From Mesorhizobium muleiense (lineage in GTDB: Bacteria; Pseudomonadota; Alphaproteobacteria; Rhizobiales; Rhizobiaceae): a stretch of 64,000 nt of DNA. How positions within the stretch are numbered: position 1 is the first letter of the stretch; the number at the start of each line of letters is the position of its first letter. Under the pieces are notes generated by a model. The model did no database searches, had not been told where the DNA came from, and worked only from the letters and a program-made list of their open reading frames with translations. Positions 34,707-42,053 of the stretch are shown one piece after another. Made by a program: the position numbers and the translations under genes. The stretch is from NCBI RefSeq assembly GCF_900099905.1, contig NZ_FNEE01000022.1, positions 1 through 64,000 of the forward strand, given 5' to 3'.

Positions 34707-35075
34707 TTACGCCGCCTGCCGTGACCAGAGGCGGTGGCCGTAGCGGCGGAAGAAGCGCGCCAGCAGAAGCTGCTGCCTGGCGCGGGCGAGATCGGCGCCG
34801 CGCCTTTCCTGGCGCCAGCGCGGCATATTGCGATAACAGGCAATGAAGCGGGCGGCGTCCTCGAGCGCCTCTTCAGCCGATTGCGCCGGGCCGATCGCCG
34901 CCAGGAACAAGGCCTCGCCGAGCTTCAGCCGGTCGACCAGCGCCTTGCGCTGGCCATGGCCGAGGCGCGCCCGGCCTATGCCGTCGCGGCGGATAGCGGC
35001 GAAGGCGGCGAGCATCGCCGGGCTGTCGCCGCTATAGCCGCAATCGCGGGCGAACTGGGCGGAGAGGGCGTCCAT
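34707..35075 (-). CDS. Hypothetical protein of the regulatory island
   Basis: 122 residues. Start at 35075 with AAGGAGACGAAG upstream. The protein is helical and very basic in its C-terminal half (RWRQERRGADLARARQQLLL and ARFFRRYGHRLWSR). The first half has a CGYSGDSPAMLAAFAAIRRD segment. No known domain. It is transcribed from a promoter whose spacer contains the same 21-bp box as the S24 repressor region, so it is probably a target of that repressor. Confidence 0.6.
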   Translation of the reverse strand: MDALSAQFARDCGYSGDSPAMLAAFAAIRRDGIGRARLGHGQRKALVDRLKLGEALFLAAIGPAQSAEEALEDAARFIACYRNMPRWRQERRGADLARARQQLLLARFFRRYGHRLWSRQAA

Positions 35076-35144
35076 CTTCGTCTCCTTGGCTGGCGGCGGC
35101 GCGACGGAGACCCGGTCCCGTCGCCCGTTCATCTGGAGTATTTT

Positions 35145-35165
35145 TATATAAGCATAACTCAAAAA
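35145..35165 (-). promoter_or_regulatory. Shared 21-bp box within a promoter, copy 1
   Basis: The minus strand reads TTTTTGAGTTATGCTTATAT followed by A, identical over 21 bp to 36608-36628. A TTGTGC (-35) and the TATATA inside the box (-10) make a sigma-70-like promoter with an 18-bp spacer, pointing at the gene starting 35075. A repressor bound here would block the promoter. Confidence 0.6.
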
Positions 35166-35269
35166 CTGGCACAAGTTAAACTTTTTCATGGATTGAGCGG
35201 AACCGACTCGACTCTCCGGGAAAAACCCCTAATGTTGTGAACAAAACAGGAACTGAGGCATCAGGGACG

Positions 35270-35572
35270 ATGGCATTGCCGGGCAAGGAAGCAACGATCG
35301 CCGAGGTCGTCTCGATCGCGGTCGAGTGTATCGATTGCGGTCGAAACAGATGGTGGAAGCCGGCGGAGCTGAGGCGATTCGGGGTGACCGCGCAGACGCC
35401 GCTGGCGGCGCTGTCGGGGCGGCTTCGCTGCTCGGCCTGTCGCGCCGATGGCCTGCCGGGCGCGGCGGTCTCGATCCAGGCGGCGTTCATCGACGAGCGG
35501 CAGCAGCGCCGCGCCGAGGCGCGGATGCTTGGCGAGCGCGAGGTTCCGCTGGAGAGATCCAGGCGGGCTTGA
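35270..35572 (+). CDS. Small zinc-finger-like protein
   Basis: 100 residues from the ATG at 35270. Two CxxC pairs (CIDCGRNRWWKPAEL and LRCSACRADG) about 45 residues apart look like a zinc ribbon. The tail is basic. It lies divergently beside the 34707-35075 gene, in the regulatory island. DNA or RNA binding is possible. A GTG at 35237 would add 11 residues but has no ribosome site. Confidence 0.6.
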   Translation: MALPGKEATIAEVVSIAVECIDCGRNRWWKPAELRRFGVTAQTPLAALSGRLRCSACRADGLPGAAVSIQAAFIDERQQRRAEARMLGEREVPLERSRRA

Positions 35573-35640
35573 TGGCGCCCGCTTGCGGGCAGGGGAATCG
35601 CATGGGAAGCCGAGGCTTCGAGGCTTTCGCTCTACGATGT

Positions 35641-35783
35641 ACCCCCACCCCTAGCCCCTCCCCACAAGGGGGAGGGAGACTCCGTTGGCGCTGACCTCGG
35701 CAGATTGCCTGACTCGGCGCTAAGGGAAGTAAAGGCGCGGCAGCATTCCCTCCCCCTTGTGGGGAGGGTTAGGGTGGGGGTCC
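35641..35783. repeat. Paired palindromic repeat, family D
   Basis: Inverted arms acccccacccctagcccctc...cacaaggggga and the counterpart tcccccttgtggggagggtt followed by agggtggggg enclose about 60 bp. It fills the 285-bp gap between a + gene and the end of the minus-strand repressor gene, and may terminate both. Confidence 0.75.
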
Positions 35784-35856
35784 TCTTCGCAAGAATCCCT
35801 ATTGCCCCTGCCGGCGATGCCGTTGCGGGGAGAAGGAGCGCTCCGCCGCCGCCGCC

Positions 35857-36588
35857 CTAGTAACCCAGCAGTTCCTTGAGCGGGATGACGCGCCAGACGT
35901 GTTTTATCGCGTAGCGGTTGAAGGTCAGCGACTTCGGCGGATTGTACTGCTCGACGACCAACTCGGCGGCGGTCCGCTTGACCAGCTTTTTGATGAAGGC
36001 CTTGCCGTTGCGCTCGTTTTCCTCGGGAAACATCTCGATCACCACGTGGTCGCCGGGCACAGCGTCGCGGCCGCCGCAATAGAGCATCTCGCCGGGCTCG
36101 TAGCGCGGCACCATCGAGTCGGAGAGCACGTGCAGCGCGAACACCTTGCGCAGATGGGCGATGCCGGGCGGGCGCTGGACATAGCCGGCGACCTCGCCGT
36201 TGAAGGTGAAGTCGCCGTCGTCGCCGCCGACTGCGGCACCCAGAAGCTCGATGTCCATCGGGCCGGCGGGCAGGGGGGCGGCGTCGGTGACGATCTCGGC
36301 GTCGGCGACATTGTCGGCGTCGTCGAGGAAGACGACCTCGCCCTTGCCGAGCGCCACCGGATCGACGCGCAGGAAGGCGGCCGTCTTCAAAAGGTTCTCG
36401 GTCTTCGGCAGGTTGCGGCCGGTTTCCCAATTGCCGACAGCGGCGACGTCGGTGTCGTTATGCTCGGCAATATGGCGCATCACCAGGCCGCGCTGCTTGC
36501 GCGCCTTGCGGATCGCCGCCCCGACCTTGATCGACAATGAGGTTTTCGCCATGGCGCCATCTGAAACATAAGAATCGGTTTCGTCCAT
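35857..36588 (-). CDS. XRE/S24 LexA-like repressor (CI-type)
   Basis: 243 residues. N-terminal HTH (about 20-80: IRKARKQRGLVMRHIAEHND; VAAVGNWETGRNLPKTENLL) and a C-terminal S24 peptidase domain. The nucleophile Ser is in VLSDSMVPRYEPGE, and the base Lys in GKAFIKKLVK. Such proteins self-cleave when RecA is active, relieving repression, like phage CI. Neither start (36588 or 36552) has a good ribosome site. It is divergent from 36634 across a promoter with the shared 21-bp box. It probably controls this island. Confidence 0.88.
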   Translation of the reverse strand: MDETDSYVSDGAMAKTSLSIKVGAAIRKARKQRGLVMRHIAEHNDTDVAAVGNWETGRNLPKTENLLKTAAFLRVDPVALGKGEVVFLDDADNVADAEIVTDAAPLPAGPMDIELLGAAVGGDDGDFTFNGEVAGYVQRPPGIAHLRKVFALHVLSDSMVPRYEPGEMLYCGGRDAVPGDHVVIEMFPEENERNGKAFIKKLVKRTAAELVVEQYNPPKSLTFNRYAIKHVWRVIPLKELLGY

Positions 36589-36599
36589 GGAAGAATGGC

Positions 36600-36628
36600 T
36601 TGCTTATTTTTTGAGTTATGCTTATATA
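36600..36628 (+). promoter_or_regulatory. Promoter with shared 21-bp box, copy 2
   Basis: TTGCTT (36600-36605), a 17-bp spacer and TATATA (36623-36628) form a good sigma-70 promoter on the + strand. The 21-bp box at 36608-36628, identical to 35145-35165, covers the spacer and -10. It lies 12 bp upstream of the S24 repressor start on the other strand, fitting an autoregulated divergent operator. Confidence 0.6.
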
Positions 36629-36633
36629 TAGCC

Positions 36634-36900
36634 ATGCACAAGCCACGTCGCTCCATCTCGCTTTCCCATCCGTCCCGGCTGTCCTCCTCCCCGGCCGGGA
36701 TGAAGCCCGAGGCTCGCGCCTCGGATCCGGTCGCCCTGCCGTCAGCGGCGGCGACCGCAACGGCCGGAGCCGTCCCCCACGGCTCCGGCCCCGAATTTCG
36801 GCGCGCGCAATGCGGGCCTTTCGTGCATCCGCACCGAGGACGGCACGGTCATCGTCTTCGACCGGCGCACGGGCAGGGCGGCTTCCCCCGGGAGAGGTAA
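36634..36900 (+). CDS. Doubtful small basic protein, possibly frameshifted
   Basis: 88 residues starting at an ATG only 6 bp from the -10 box, so it would be leaderless. The sequence is Arg/Ser/Ala-rich. After about 36790 another frame gives a more protein-like stretch (FGARNAGLSCIRTEDGTVIV), which suggests a frameshift or a decayed gene. The promoter upstream supports transcription; the coding claim is weak. Confidence 0.3.
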   Translation: MHKPRRSISLSHPSRLSSSPAGMKPEARASDPVALPSAAATATAGAVPHGSGPEFRRAQCGPFVHPHRGRHGHRLRPAHGQGGFPRER

Positions 36901-36912
36901 TCGGCGACGCCG

Positions 36913-36970
36913 CGCCGCCCCTCACCTGCCTGCCGGCATCCTCTCCACGTGAACGGGGAGAGGGGGGCAG
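36913..36970. repeat. Single arm of palindromic repeat family B
   Basis: gccgcccctcacctgcctgc...ctctccacgtgaacggggagag matches one arm of the elements at 13716-13887 and 52448-52626. Confidence 0.7.
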
Positions 36971-37014
36971 CTTCGGCATCTACGCAACCCTTTCGATCTC
37001 GATGGAAGAACATC

Positions 37015-37407
37015 ATGCCCGCCTATACCGACACAAAATTGCAAAGCATCGCCCGCATGCCGGCCAGGCTGGCGCCGCCGGTCTGGCTGCCGCAGCGCCC
37101 GTTGGTGCGCGAGATCCACGGGCCCGACGGCGAGGCCCTCAAGCTGCCGTCGCCGCGCCCCGCTGCCGCCGTCGGGCGCCCGCCGCATGTCGCGGCCATG
37201 CGCTTCATCGACTGCCTGTTCAACCGCTGCCGCGCACCGCTCGATCTGACGCTGGAGCAAGACCCCGAAAACGACGCGCCCGGCAGCCGGCCGGCACTGG
37301 CGATGCTGTGCTGCGGCCTGCGCACGCGGCCGCTGAAAAGCTACTGCGCCTATCACGCGGCGCGGTTCTGCGATCATCGCCGTACGGCTCTCGCGGACGC
37401 AGCGTGA
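37015..37407 (+). CDS. GcrA-like zinc-binding C-terminal domain protein
   Basis: 130 residues. The C-terminal half has CLFNRCRAPLDL, then MLCCGLRTRPLKSYCAYHA. This resembles the Cys/His pattern of the GcrA C-terminus (CRWP... CG...SYCxxHxxxAY), but the N-terminal GcrA helix-turn-helix is absent. It may interact with RNA polymerase as GcrA does, or be an unrelated zinc protein. GGAAGAA precedes the start. It sits between the S24 repressor and the DUF6456 gene. Confidence 0.55.
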   Translation: MPAYTDTKLQSIARMPARLAPPVWLPQRPLVREIHGPDGEALKLPSPRPAAAVGRPPHVAAMRFIDCLFNRCRAPLDLTLEQDPENDAPGSRPALAMLCCGLRTRPLKSYCAYHAARFCDHRRTALADAA

Positions 37408-37518
37408 GCGGCATCGGTCGAGAGTCTTCTCGCCGAGCACGGCGGCCCGGTTCCTCGCCCCCCGCTGCGCGGAGGAGCCCAGGTTCTGCGAAGACAGCAA
37501 TGAAACGAGGAGCCACAG

Positions 37519-38121
37519 ATGAGCAAGAAGACCGCCCAAAAGGCCAAACCGCCCAAATTACCCACTGATGAGGCCGAGCAGGTGCGTATCCACACGCAGG
37601 TCGGCCATGATTTCGCGCTGAAGGACGATGCCTTCGGCCGCAAGCGGCTGGCGACCGGCACGCTGGAGGCGAGGCGCGTCTATGAGGTGTCCAATAGCGG
37701 CCACACCGCGACCGGCGGCATTGTGCGCGTGCGCAATGTCGACCCGCTGACCGGCATCACCTCGCTGTCGCGCCAGCAGCGCGAGGCGGGCATGCGCTAC
37801 CGCGAGGATTTTCGCGTCTCGGCACAGGACGGGGTCAAGCCGATGGCGCTGACCGAGCGCGTCGACGGCGGACGCATCGGCGGCGGCGTTGCCGACCGCA
37901 TCCTGTCCGCCGGCCGCGCCTATGCCGACGCCACCAGGGCGCTTGCGCATTGGGAGGTGTCGGTCGTGGTGCAAAAAGTCTGCTGCGCCGGCGAAACGGT
38001 GAAGAGCCTCGCCGAACAGACCGGCGAGCCGCGGGATGTGCTGTCGAAACTGCTCAAAATCGGGCTGGACTTGCTGGCGGTGCATTACGGAATGATGCTG
38101 ATGCGGCGGCCGCGGGGGTAG
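37519..38121 (+). CDS. DUF6456-domain protein
   Basis: 200 residues, ribosome site GAGGAG. The C-terminal 85 residues match DUF6456: VQKVCCAGETVKSLAEQTGE and VLSKLLKIGLDLLAVHYGM, a helical region that resembles a DNA-binding fold. An RVRNVDPLTGITSLSRQQRE segment lies in the middle. Proteins of this kind are common in rhizobia next to regulatory genes; their function is not established. The gene follows the GcrA-like gene by 111 bp on the same strand. Confidence 0.75.
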   Translation: MSKKTAQKAKPPKLPTDEAEQVRIHTQVGHDFALKDDAFGRKRLATGTLEARRVYEVSNSGHTATGGIVRVRNVDPLTGITSLSRQQREAGMRYREDFRVSAQDGVKPMALTERVDGGRIGGGVADRILSAGRAYADATRALAHWEVSVVVQKVCCAGETVKSLAEQTGEPRDVLSKLLKIGLDLLAVHYGMMLMRRPRG

Positions 38122-38200
38122 AGGGCAAACGAGGCGGGCGCTACGAACTTGTCATGCCATCAGAGGCTGCCTACCTGACCAAGAGATGTGAGGGTTGGCA

Positions 38201-38371
38201 ATGCGTTTCATGGGCGGTGTTTTGGGGGCGATCTTAGTGATCGTCGGCATTGTTGCGGCAACGGCGGCTGTGTTCAGCACCCATCCGATTTTTAATGCCT
38301 CGCTTGTCTTTGCGCTTTTGTTTGCCGCCGCAGTGCTACGGACTCATCTAAAGCCCCAGAAGCGAAAGTAG
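38201..38371 (+). CDS. Small two-helix membrane protein, 56 aa
   Basis: ATG at 38201 preceded by GAGGG. The product has a first hydrophobic segment (GVLGAILVIVGIVAATAAVF) and a second (FNASLVFALLFAAAVL), then a basic tail (HLKPQKRK), the layout of a small inner-membrane hairpin protein. It is too short for most gene calls. No homologue recognised. Confidence 0.55.
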   Translation: MRFMGGVLGAILVIVGIVAATAAVFSTHPIFNASLVFALLFAAAVLRTHLKPQKRK

Positions 38372-38487
38372 CTAAGCCGCATCCTGATTTGGGGCGCGCA
38401 GCGAACCTGGATCGGCCAGCGTCCTCCAATTGAAGGGCGCGGGTTTCCCGACGGACTGTTACGCTGCGCCATTGCTGGTAGGTCACG

Positions 38488-38760
38488 ATGCCAAAGATGC
38501 CGCTAAACGCTCATTTCGCAGATACGGCGCCGACGTCTTCGGCGCTGACCGCGTATGATGAGCACTGCATGCTGACTTACATCCGGCTGCTCGATGCTTC
38601 GGCGGACGGGGCCGATTGGCGCGAGGTCGCCCGCACCGTCCTGCATATTGATCCGGTGCAGGAGCCGGAACGGGCATTCCGGGCTTGGGCGACGCATCTG
38701 GCGCGTGCCCGCTGGATGGCCGGCAAAGAGACGATCGGCACGACAGACGGCATGGAATGA
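38488..38760 (+). CDS. Stand-alone DUF2285-domain protein (QseM-like)
   Basis: 90 residues; the core YDEHCMLTYIRLLDASADGA and WREVARTVLHIDPVQEPERA matches DUF2285. In Mesorhizobium, DUF2285 forms the helix-turn-helix of FseA (activator) and QseM (antiactivator), which govern excision and transfer of symbiosis ICEs. A lone DUF2285 protein of this size is closer to QseM. No ICE integrase or transfer gene is in the window, so it may be a stray or a regulator of something elsewhere. Confidence 0.75.
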   Translation: MPKMPLNAHFADTAPTSSALTAYDEHCMLTYIRLLDASADGADWREVARTVLHIDPVQEPERAFRAWATHLARARWMAGKETIGTTDGME

Positions 38761-38832
38761 CGGTGGAGATTTTTCGTGGAACTGCCGTCACGGTCTGCCC
38801 GTTTAGATAGGAAACCAACTGGGAAGCGCCCG

Positions 38833-38934
38833 ATGAACCCTTGGCAAATCAACACGTTGGAGGCCTGCTGCCTGCTTGCCGTCCCGCTGTCGATGATCCT
38901 TACGGTTCTGGTGGCGGGTTTTATCCTTGGCTGA
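38833..38934 (+). CDS. Possible 33-aa single-helix membrane peptide
   Basis: The frame reads MNPWQINTLEACCLLAVPLS, then a hydrophobic run ending AGFILG. One membrane helix. GGGAAGCG lies upstream. Weak support, but the hydrophobic pattern and start are reasonable. The gap 38935-39046 shows nothing else. Confidence 0.35.
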   Translation: MNPWQINTLEACCLLAVPLSMILTVLVAGFILG

Positions 38935-39046
38935 GTCTGCACCGTTTCAGTAAAGGAGACGGCACGCATCGCGCCACCGGCGCGAGTTGCGCCTTGGCAT
39001 TCATCGCGCGCGACACCTTCAGCGACGACAAAAATGATCCTGCCTC

Positions 39047-39613
39047 TCAGTCCTTGGCGCGCTCCACATAGGCGCCATCAGCCGTCATCACCACCACGCG
39101 GGTGCCGGCAGTGATGTGCGGCGGCACCAGCGTGCGCACGCCGTTGGACAGCGTCGCCGGCTTGTAGGACGAGGATGCCGTCTGGCCCTTGGTGACCGGC
39201 TCGGTGTCGACCACCTCGAAGGTGGCGCGCTGCGGCAGCACCAGCGAGATGGCGATGCCGTTGTACTGTGAAATCTGCACCGCCATGCCTTCCTTGAGAT
39301 AGGGCGCCATCTCGCCGACCACGCTTTCCGGCACCGCGACCTGGTCATAGCTTTCCGGGTTCATGAAATGATAGCCTTCGGCGTCGTGGTAGAGGAAAGT
39401 ATGCTCGCGCTCCTCGACATAGGCGCGCTCGACCTGCTCGGTGGTGCGGTAGCGCTCCGAGACTTTCACCCCGTCGGAGATGCGGCGCATATCGAGCTGG
39501 GTCACCGGCGTGCCCTTGCCCGGATGGATGTTTTCGGCAAAGAGGATCACATAGAGCTTGCCGTCCTTTTCGACGACATTGCCTTTGCGTAGGGAACTGG
39601 CGATGACCTTCAC
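39047..39613 (-). CDS. efp: Elongation factor P
   Basis: 188 residues, normal length, three beta-barrel domains. It relieves ribosome stalling at polyproline. The modified lysine is Lys33 in ENIHPGKGTPV, the site that EpmA beta-lysylates in E. coli (Lys34). The start is a GTG at 39613 with AGGA 9 bases upstream; MKVIASSLRKGNVV is the standard N-terminus. Divergent from epmA, its modifying enzyme, with a 129-bp gap. Confidence 0.96.
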   Translation of the reverse strand: MKVIASSLRKGNVVEKDGKLYVILFAENIHPGKGTPVTQLDMRRISDGVKVSERYRTTEQVERAYVEEREHTFLYHDAEGYHFMNPESYDQVAVPESVVGEMAPYLKEGMAVQISQYNGIAISLVLPQRATFEVVDTEPVTKGQTASSSYKPATLSNGVRTLVPPHITAGTRVVVMTADGAYVERAKD

Positions 39614-39742
39614 GGGCTTTATTCCTAACAGCGTTGACTGGCCTGGGAGCGCCGAATGGCGCAAATCGGCTGCGGGAGCCGTTCGGTGCGGCCTAGCGCA
39701 TCTTGGCGGCAATCGCCAGTCCCCGATGCAAATCCTGTCGCC

Positions 39743-40786
39743 ATGACCGCCGCCTCGCCCTGGTGGACGCCTGATGTTCACGCCGACCGGCGGCCGCGGC
39801 TGATCCTGCGCAATGCCATCACCGCGGCCGTGCGCGACTGGTTTGCCCGCCGCGACTTCGTCGAAGTCGAGACCGCGGCGCTGCAGGTCTCGCCCGGCAA
39901 CGAGGCGCATCTGTCGGCCTTCGCCACCGAGGCGATCGGCCCGGATGGGCGGCACCTGCCGCTTTATTTGCACACCTCGCCGGAATTCGCCTGCAAGAAG
40001 CTGCTCGCCGCCGGCGAGAAACGCATCTTCAGCCTGAGTGCGGTCTATCGCAACCGCGAGCGCGGCCCATTGCACCATCCGTCCTTCACCATGCTCGAAT
40101 GGTACCGGGCCGATGAGACCTACGACAGCCTGATGCAGGATTGCGCCGGGCTTGTCGCGCTGGCCGCCGAGCGCGCCGGCACGAAACGCTTCGCCTTTCG
40201 CGGCCGCGAGGCCGATCCGTTCGCCGAGCCGGAACGGTTGAGCGTCGCCGAGGCTTTTATCCGCTATGCCGGCATCGATCTGCTGGCCACAGTCGCCGCC
40301 GACGGCAGCACCGATCGCGAGGCGCTGCACGCGTCTCTGGTCCAGGCGGGCTTGCGCACCGCGCCCGACGACAATTGGGCCGATCTGTTCAGCCGGGTGA
40401 TGGTGGAAAAGATCGAACCGGGGCTGGGGCAGGGGCGCGCCACCATTCTTTACGGCTATCCGATCTCGGAGGCCGCCCTTGCCCGGCCGAGCGCCGATGA
40501 CCCGAGGACCGCCGAGCGCTTCGAGCTCTATTGCTGCGGCGTCGAGCTGGCCAATGCGTTCGGCGAGCTGACCGACGCCGACGAGCAGCGCCGGCGCTTC
40601 ATCCTCGAAATGGACGAGAAGCAGCGCATCTACGGCGAACGCTATCCGATCGACGAGGATTTCCTCGCCGCACTGGCCATCATGCCGCAGGCGAGCGGCG
40701 CCGCGCTCGGCTTCGACCGGCTGGTGATGCTGGCGACGGGGGCGATGCGGGTCGAGGATGTGATGTGGACGCCGGTGGCGGGGTGA
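39743..40786 (+). CDS. epmA: EF-P--lysine ligase EpmA (PoxA/GenX)
   Basis: 347 residues. Class II aminoacyl-tRNA-synthetase core without an anticodon-binding domain. LHTSPEFACKKLLAAGEKRI, VYRNRERGPLHHPSFTMLEW (motif 2) and AALGFDRLVMLATG (motif 3) are intact. It attaches beta-lysine to EF-P Lys33. The partner EpmB (lysine 2,3-aminomutase) is not in the window. Start ATG at 39743 fits the homologous start WWTPD. Confidence 0.95.
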   Translation: MTAASPWWTPDVHADRRPRLILRNAITAAVRDWFARRDFVEVETAALQVSPGNEAHLSAFATEAIGPDGRHLPLYLHTSPEFACKKLLAAGEKRIFSLSAVYRNRERGPLHHPSFTMLEWYRADETYDSLMQDCAGLVALAAERAGTKRFAFRGREADPFAEPERLSVAEAFIRYAGIDLLATVAADGSTDREALHASLVQAGLRTAPDDNWADLFSRVMVEKIEPGLGQGRATILYGYPISEAALARPSADDPRTAERFELYCCGVELANAFGELTDADEQRRRFILEMDEKQRIYGERYPIDEDFLAALAIMPQASGAALGFDRLVMLATGAMRVEDVMWTPVAG

Positions 40787-40789
40787 AAG

Positions 40790-41158
40790 TCAGCGCCTGT
40801 CCGCATCGGCCTCGATGATTATGTGCTGGCAGACATTGTCGATATCGCGAATGACGTCGTCGTTCCAGAAGCGCAGGATGGTCCAGCCGCTGCTCTTCAA
40901 ATAAGCGCTGCGTGCTGCATCGCGCTCCGCGTGTTCAGTGTTCGCGTGCTGGCTGCCATCGACCTTGACGACTAGGCGGTGTGTCGGACAGGCAAAGTCA
41001 ACAATGTAGGGTCCGATTGGCACTTGCCGGCGAAAGCTCAGCCCCATCAATCGATGGGCGCGAAGCTCGTTCCATAGTTTCAACTCGGCGTCGGTCATCA
41101 CACGACGCATCGATTTTGCGTTCTTGCGCTGATGCGGCGGAACGAGATCGTGACCCAT
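40790..41158 (-). CDS. DUF559 (Vsr-fold) endonuclease-like protein with a changed active-site residue
   Basis: 122 residues. The family core is present: MRRVMTDAELKLWNELRAHR, SFRRQVPIGPYIVDFACPTH, LKSSGWTILRFWNDDV. In the nuclease site the usual (I/V)E(V/L)DG reads VVKVDGSQH: Lys65 replaces the metal-binding Glu, while Asp54 and Asp67 remain. Catalysis may be lost or altered. It lies 3 bp from the epmA end, convergent. Function of the family is unknown, with DNA repair suspected. Confidence 0.82.
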   Translation of the reverse strand: MGHDLVPPHQRKNAKSMRRVMTDAELKLWNELRAHRLMGLSFRRQVPIGPYIVDFACPTHRLVVKVDGSQHANTEHAERDAARSAYLKSSGWTILRFWNDDVIRDIDNVCQHIIIEADADRR

Positions 41159-41200
41159 CAGACACCCTCGCTTTGGAGATTAGCGACGTCATGGATGACG

Positions 41201-41232
41201 GCCGATCTCCCCCCTTGCGGGGGAGATTGGCC
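41201..41232. repeat. Short hairpin of repeat family A
   Basis: gccgatctccccccttgcgg followed by gggagattggc is a single hairpin of the family seen at 2172 and 18149, in the gap 41159-41274. Confidence 0.65.
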
Positions 41233-41274
41233 GTCATCAACGCCTTCGCCAGCCTTGCTGCGGTTTCCATCCCC

Positions 41275-41871
41275 CTACCGCCCCATCAGCAAAGCGACGA
41301 TCAGCCGCTGCAGATTGCCGCGCGGGGCGAATTCTACCCGGTCGAAATCGCGGCTTGCCTGCCGCTGCGCCTGGGAGAGTTCGGCAAGCCGCCTGGTCAT
41401 TTCGGTCCTGATCTCGCTGCAGCCGGGATCGTCGGGGACGGACAGGCCGACGGTCGCCGTCTCGATCTTGCGGACCATGTCGACGATGATGTCGCCATGC
41501 ACCTTTTCGTGGGCGGCAAGGCCAGCGGCAAAAACGTCCCAGCTTTTCTGCACGACGGCCGGAATAGGCCCGGACGCTTTGGGCAAGGTATACGTTATGA
41601 TGAGTTTTGGGCGCGCCGACACCAGCACGCAGGCATTGCCTTGCCGCTGGTAGTCCCTGACCCAGGTCAGCTTGAAATTGGTATAGGCCATGGCGCGGAC
41701 CCTGCTTTTGCCGATCGTCGGCCCGCGCTCGCCCATCGAGGCATGGAGTTGGGGACCGGTCTGCCCTGAAACGGCGTAGGTCTCGACCTTCTCGACCGGC
41801 TTCCAGCCCGCCTGCGCCGGCGACACCAGCAAAATGGCCAGCAGCAGGTAGGTCAGAACGGCTGTTTTCAT
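41275..41871 (-). CDS. Secreted DUF922-family zinc protease
   Basis: 198 residues. Signal peptide (LLLAILLVSPAQA). The DUF922 motif includes HEKVHGD (His121, Glu122, His125), an HExxH zinc-protease site. YTNFKLTWVRDYQRQGNACV is typical of the family. The protein is predicted to be periplasmic. No partner gene. Start at 41871. Confidence 0.85.
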   Translation of the reverse strand: MKTAVLTYLLLAILLVSPAQAGWKPVEKVETYAVSGQTGPQLHASMGERGPTIGKSRVRAMAYTNFKLTWVRDYQRQGNACVLVSARPKLIITYTLPKASGPIPAVVQKSWDVFAAGLAAHEKVHGDIIVDMVRKIETATVGLSVPDDPGCSEIRTEMTRRLAELSQAQRQASRDFDRVEFAPRGNLQRLIVALLMGR

Positions 41872-42029
41872 GCGAATCCCCCGGGCGATGCCTTTGGTGT
41901 GAAATCATCAACGCATGGCCGTAATGCGGTCAAGGCGCCGTTGCCGAACTCGCCGTTCGCATTTCGCGTCGAAAGAACCAATCAACGGCGATGTCCCGCA
42001 AACTCAATCCGCTTGGCGGGTTCGTTTTA

Positions 42030-42052
42030 AACTCTATAAACTTAGTAGAGTT
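42030..42052. promoter_or_regulatory. Inverted repeat upstream of the decayed FMN reductase
   Basis: aactcta-N9-tagagtt, perfect 7-bp arms. It lies about 32 bp before the remains of the FMN reductase start. It looks like an operator left from a sulfur-source operon. Confidence 0.5.
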
Positions 42053-42053
42053 A

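Noticed and set aside
36458..36979. Minus-strand 173-codon frame over the repressor promoter
   Set aside because: Crosses repeat DNA and the promoter; no protein-like pattern until it overlaps the repressor in another frame.
34707..38934. Complete prophage
   Set aside because: An S24 repressor is present, but no integrase, structural, packaging or lysis genes.
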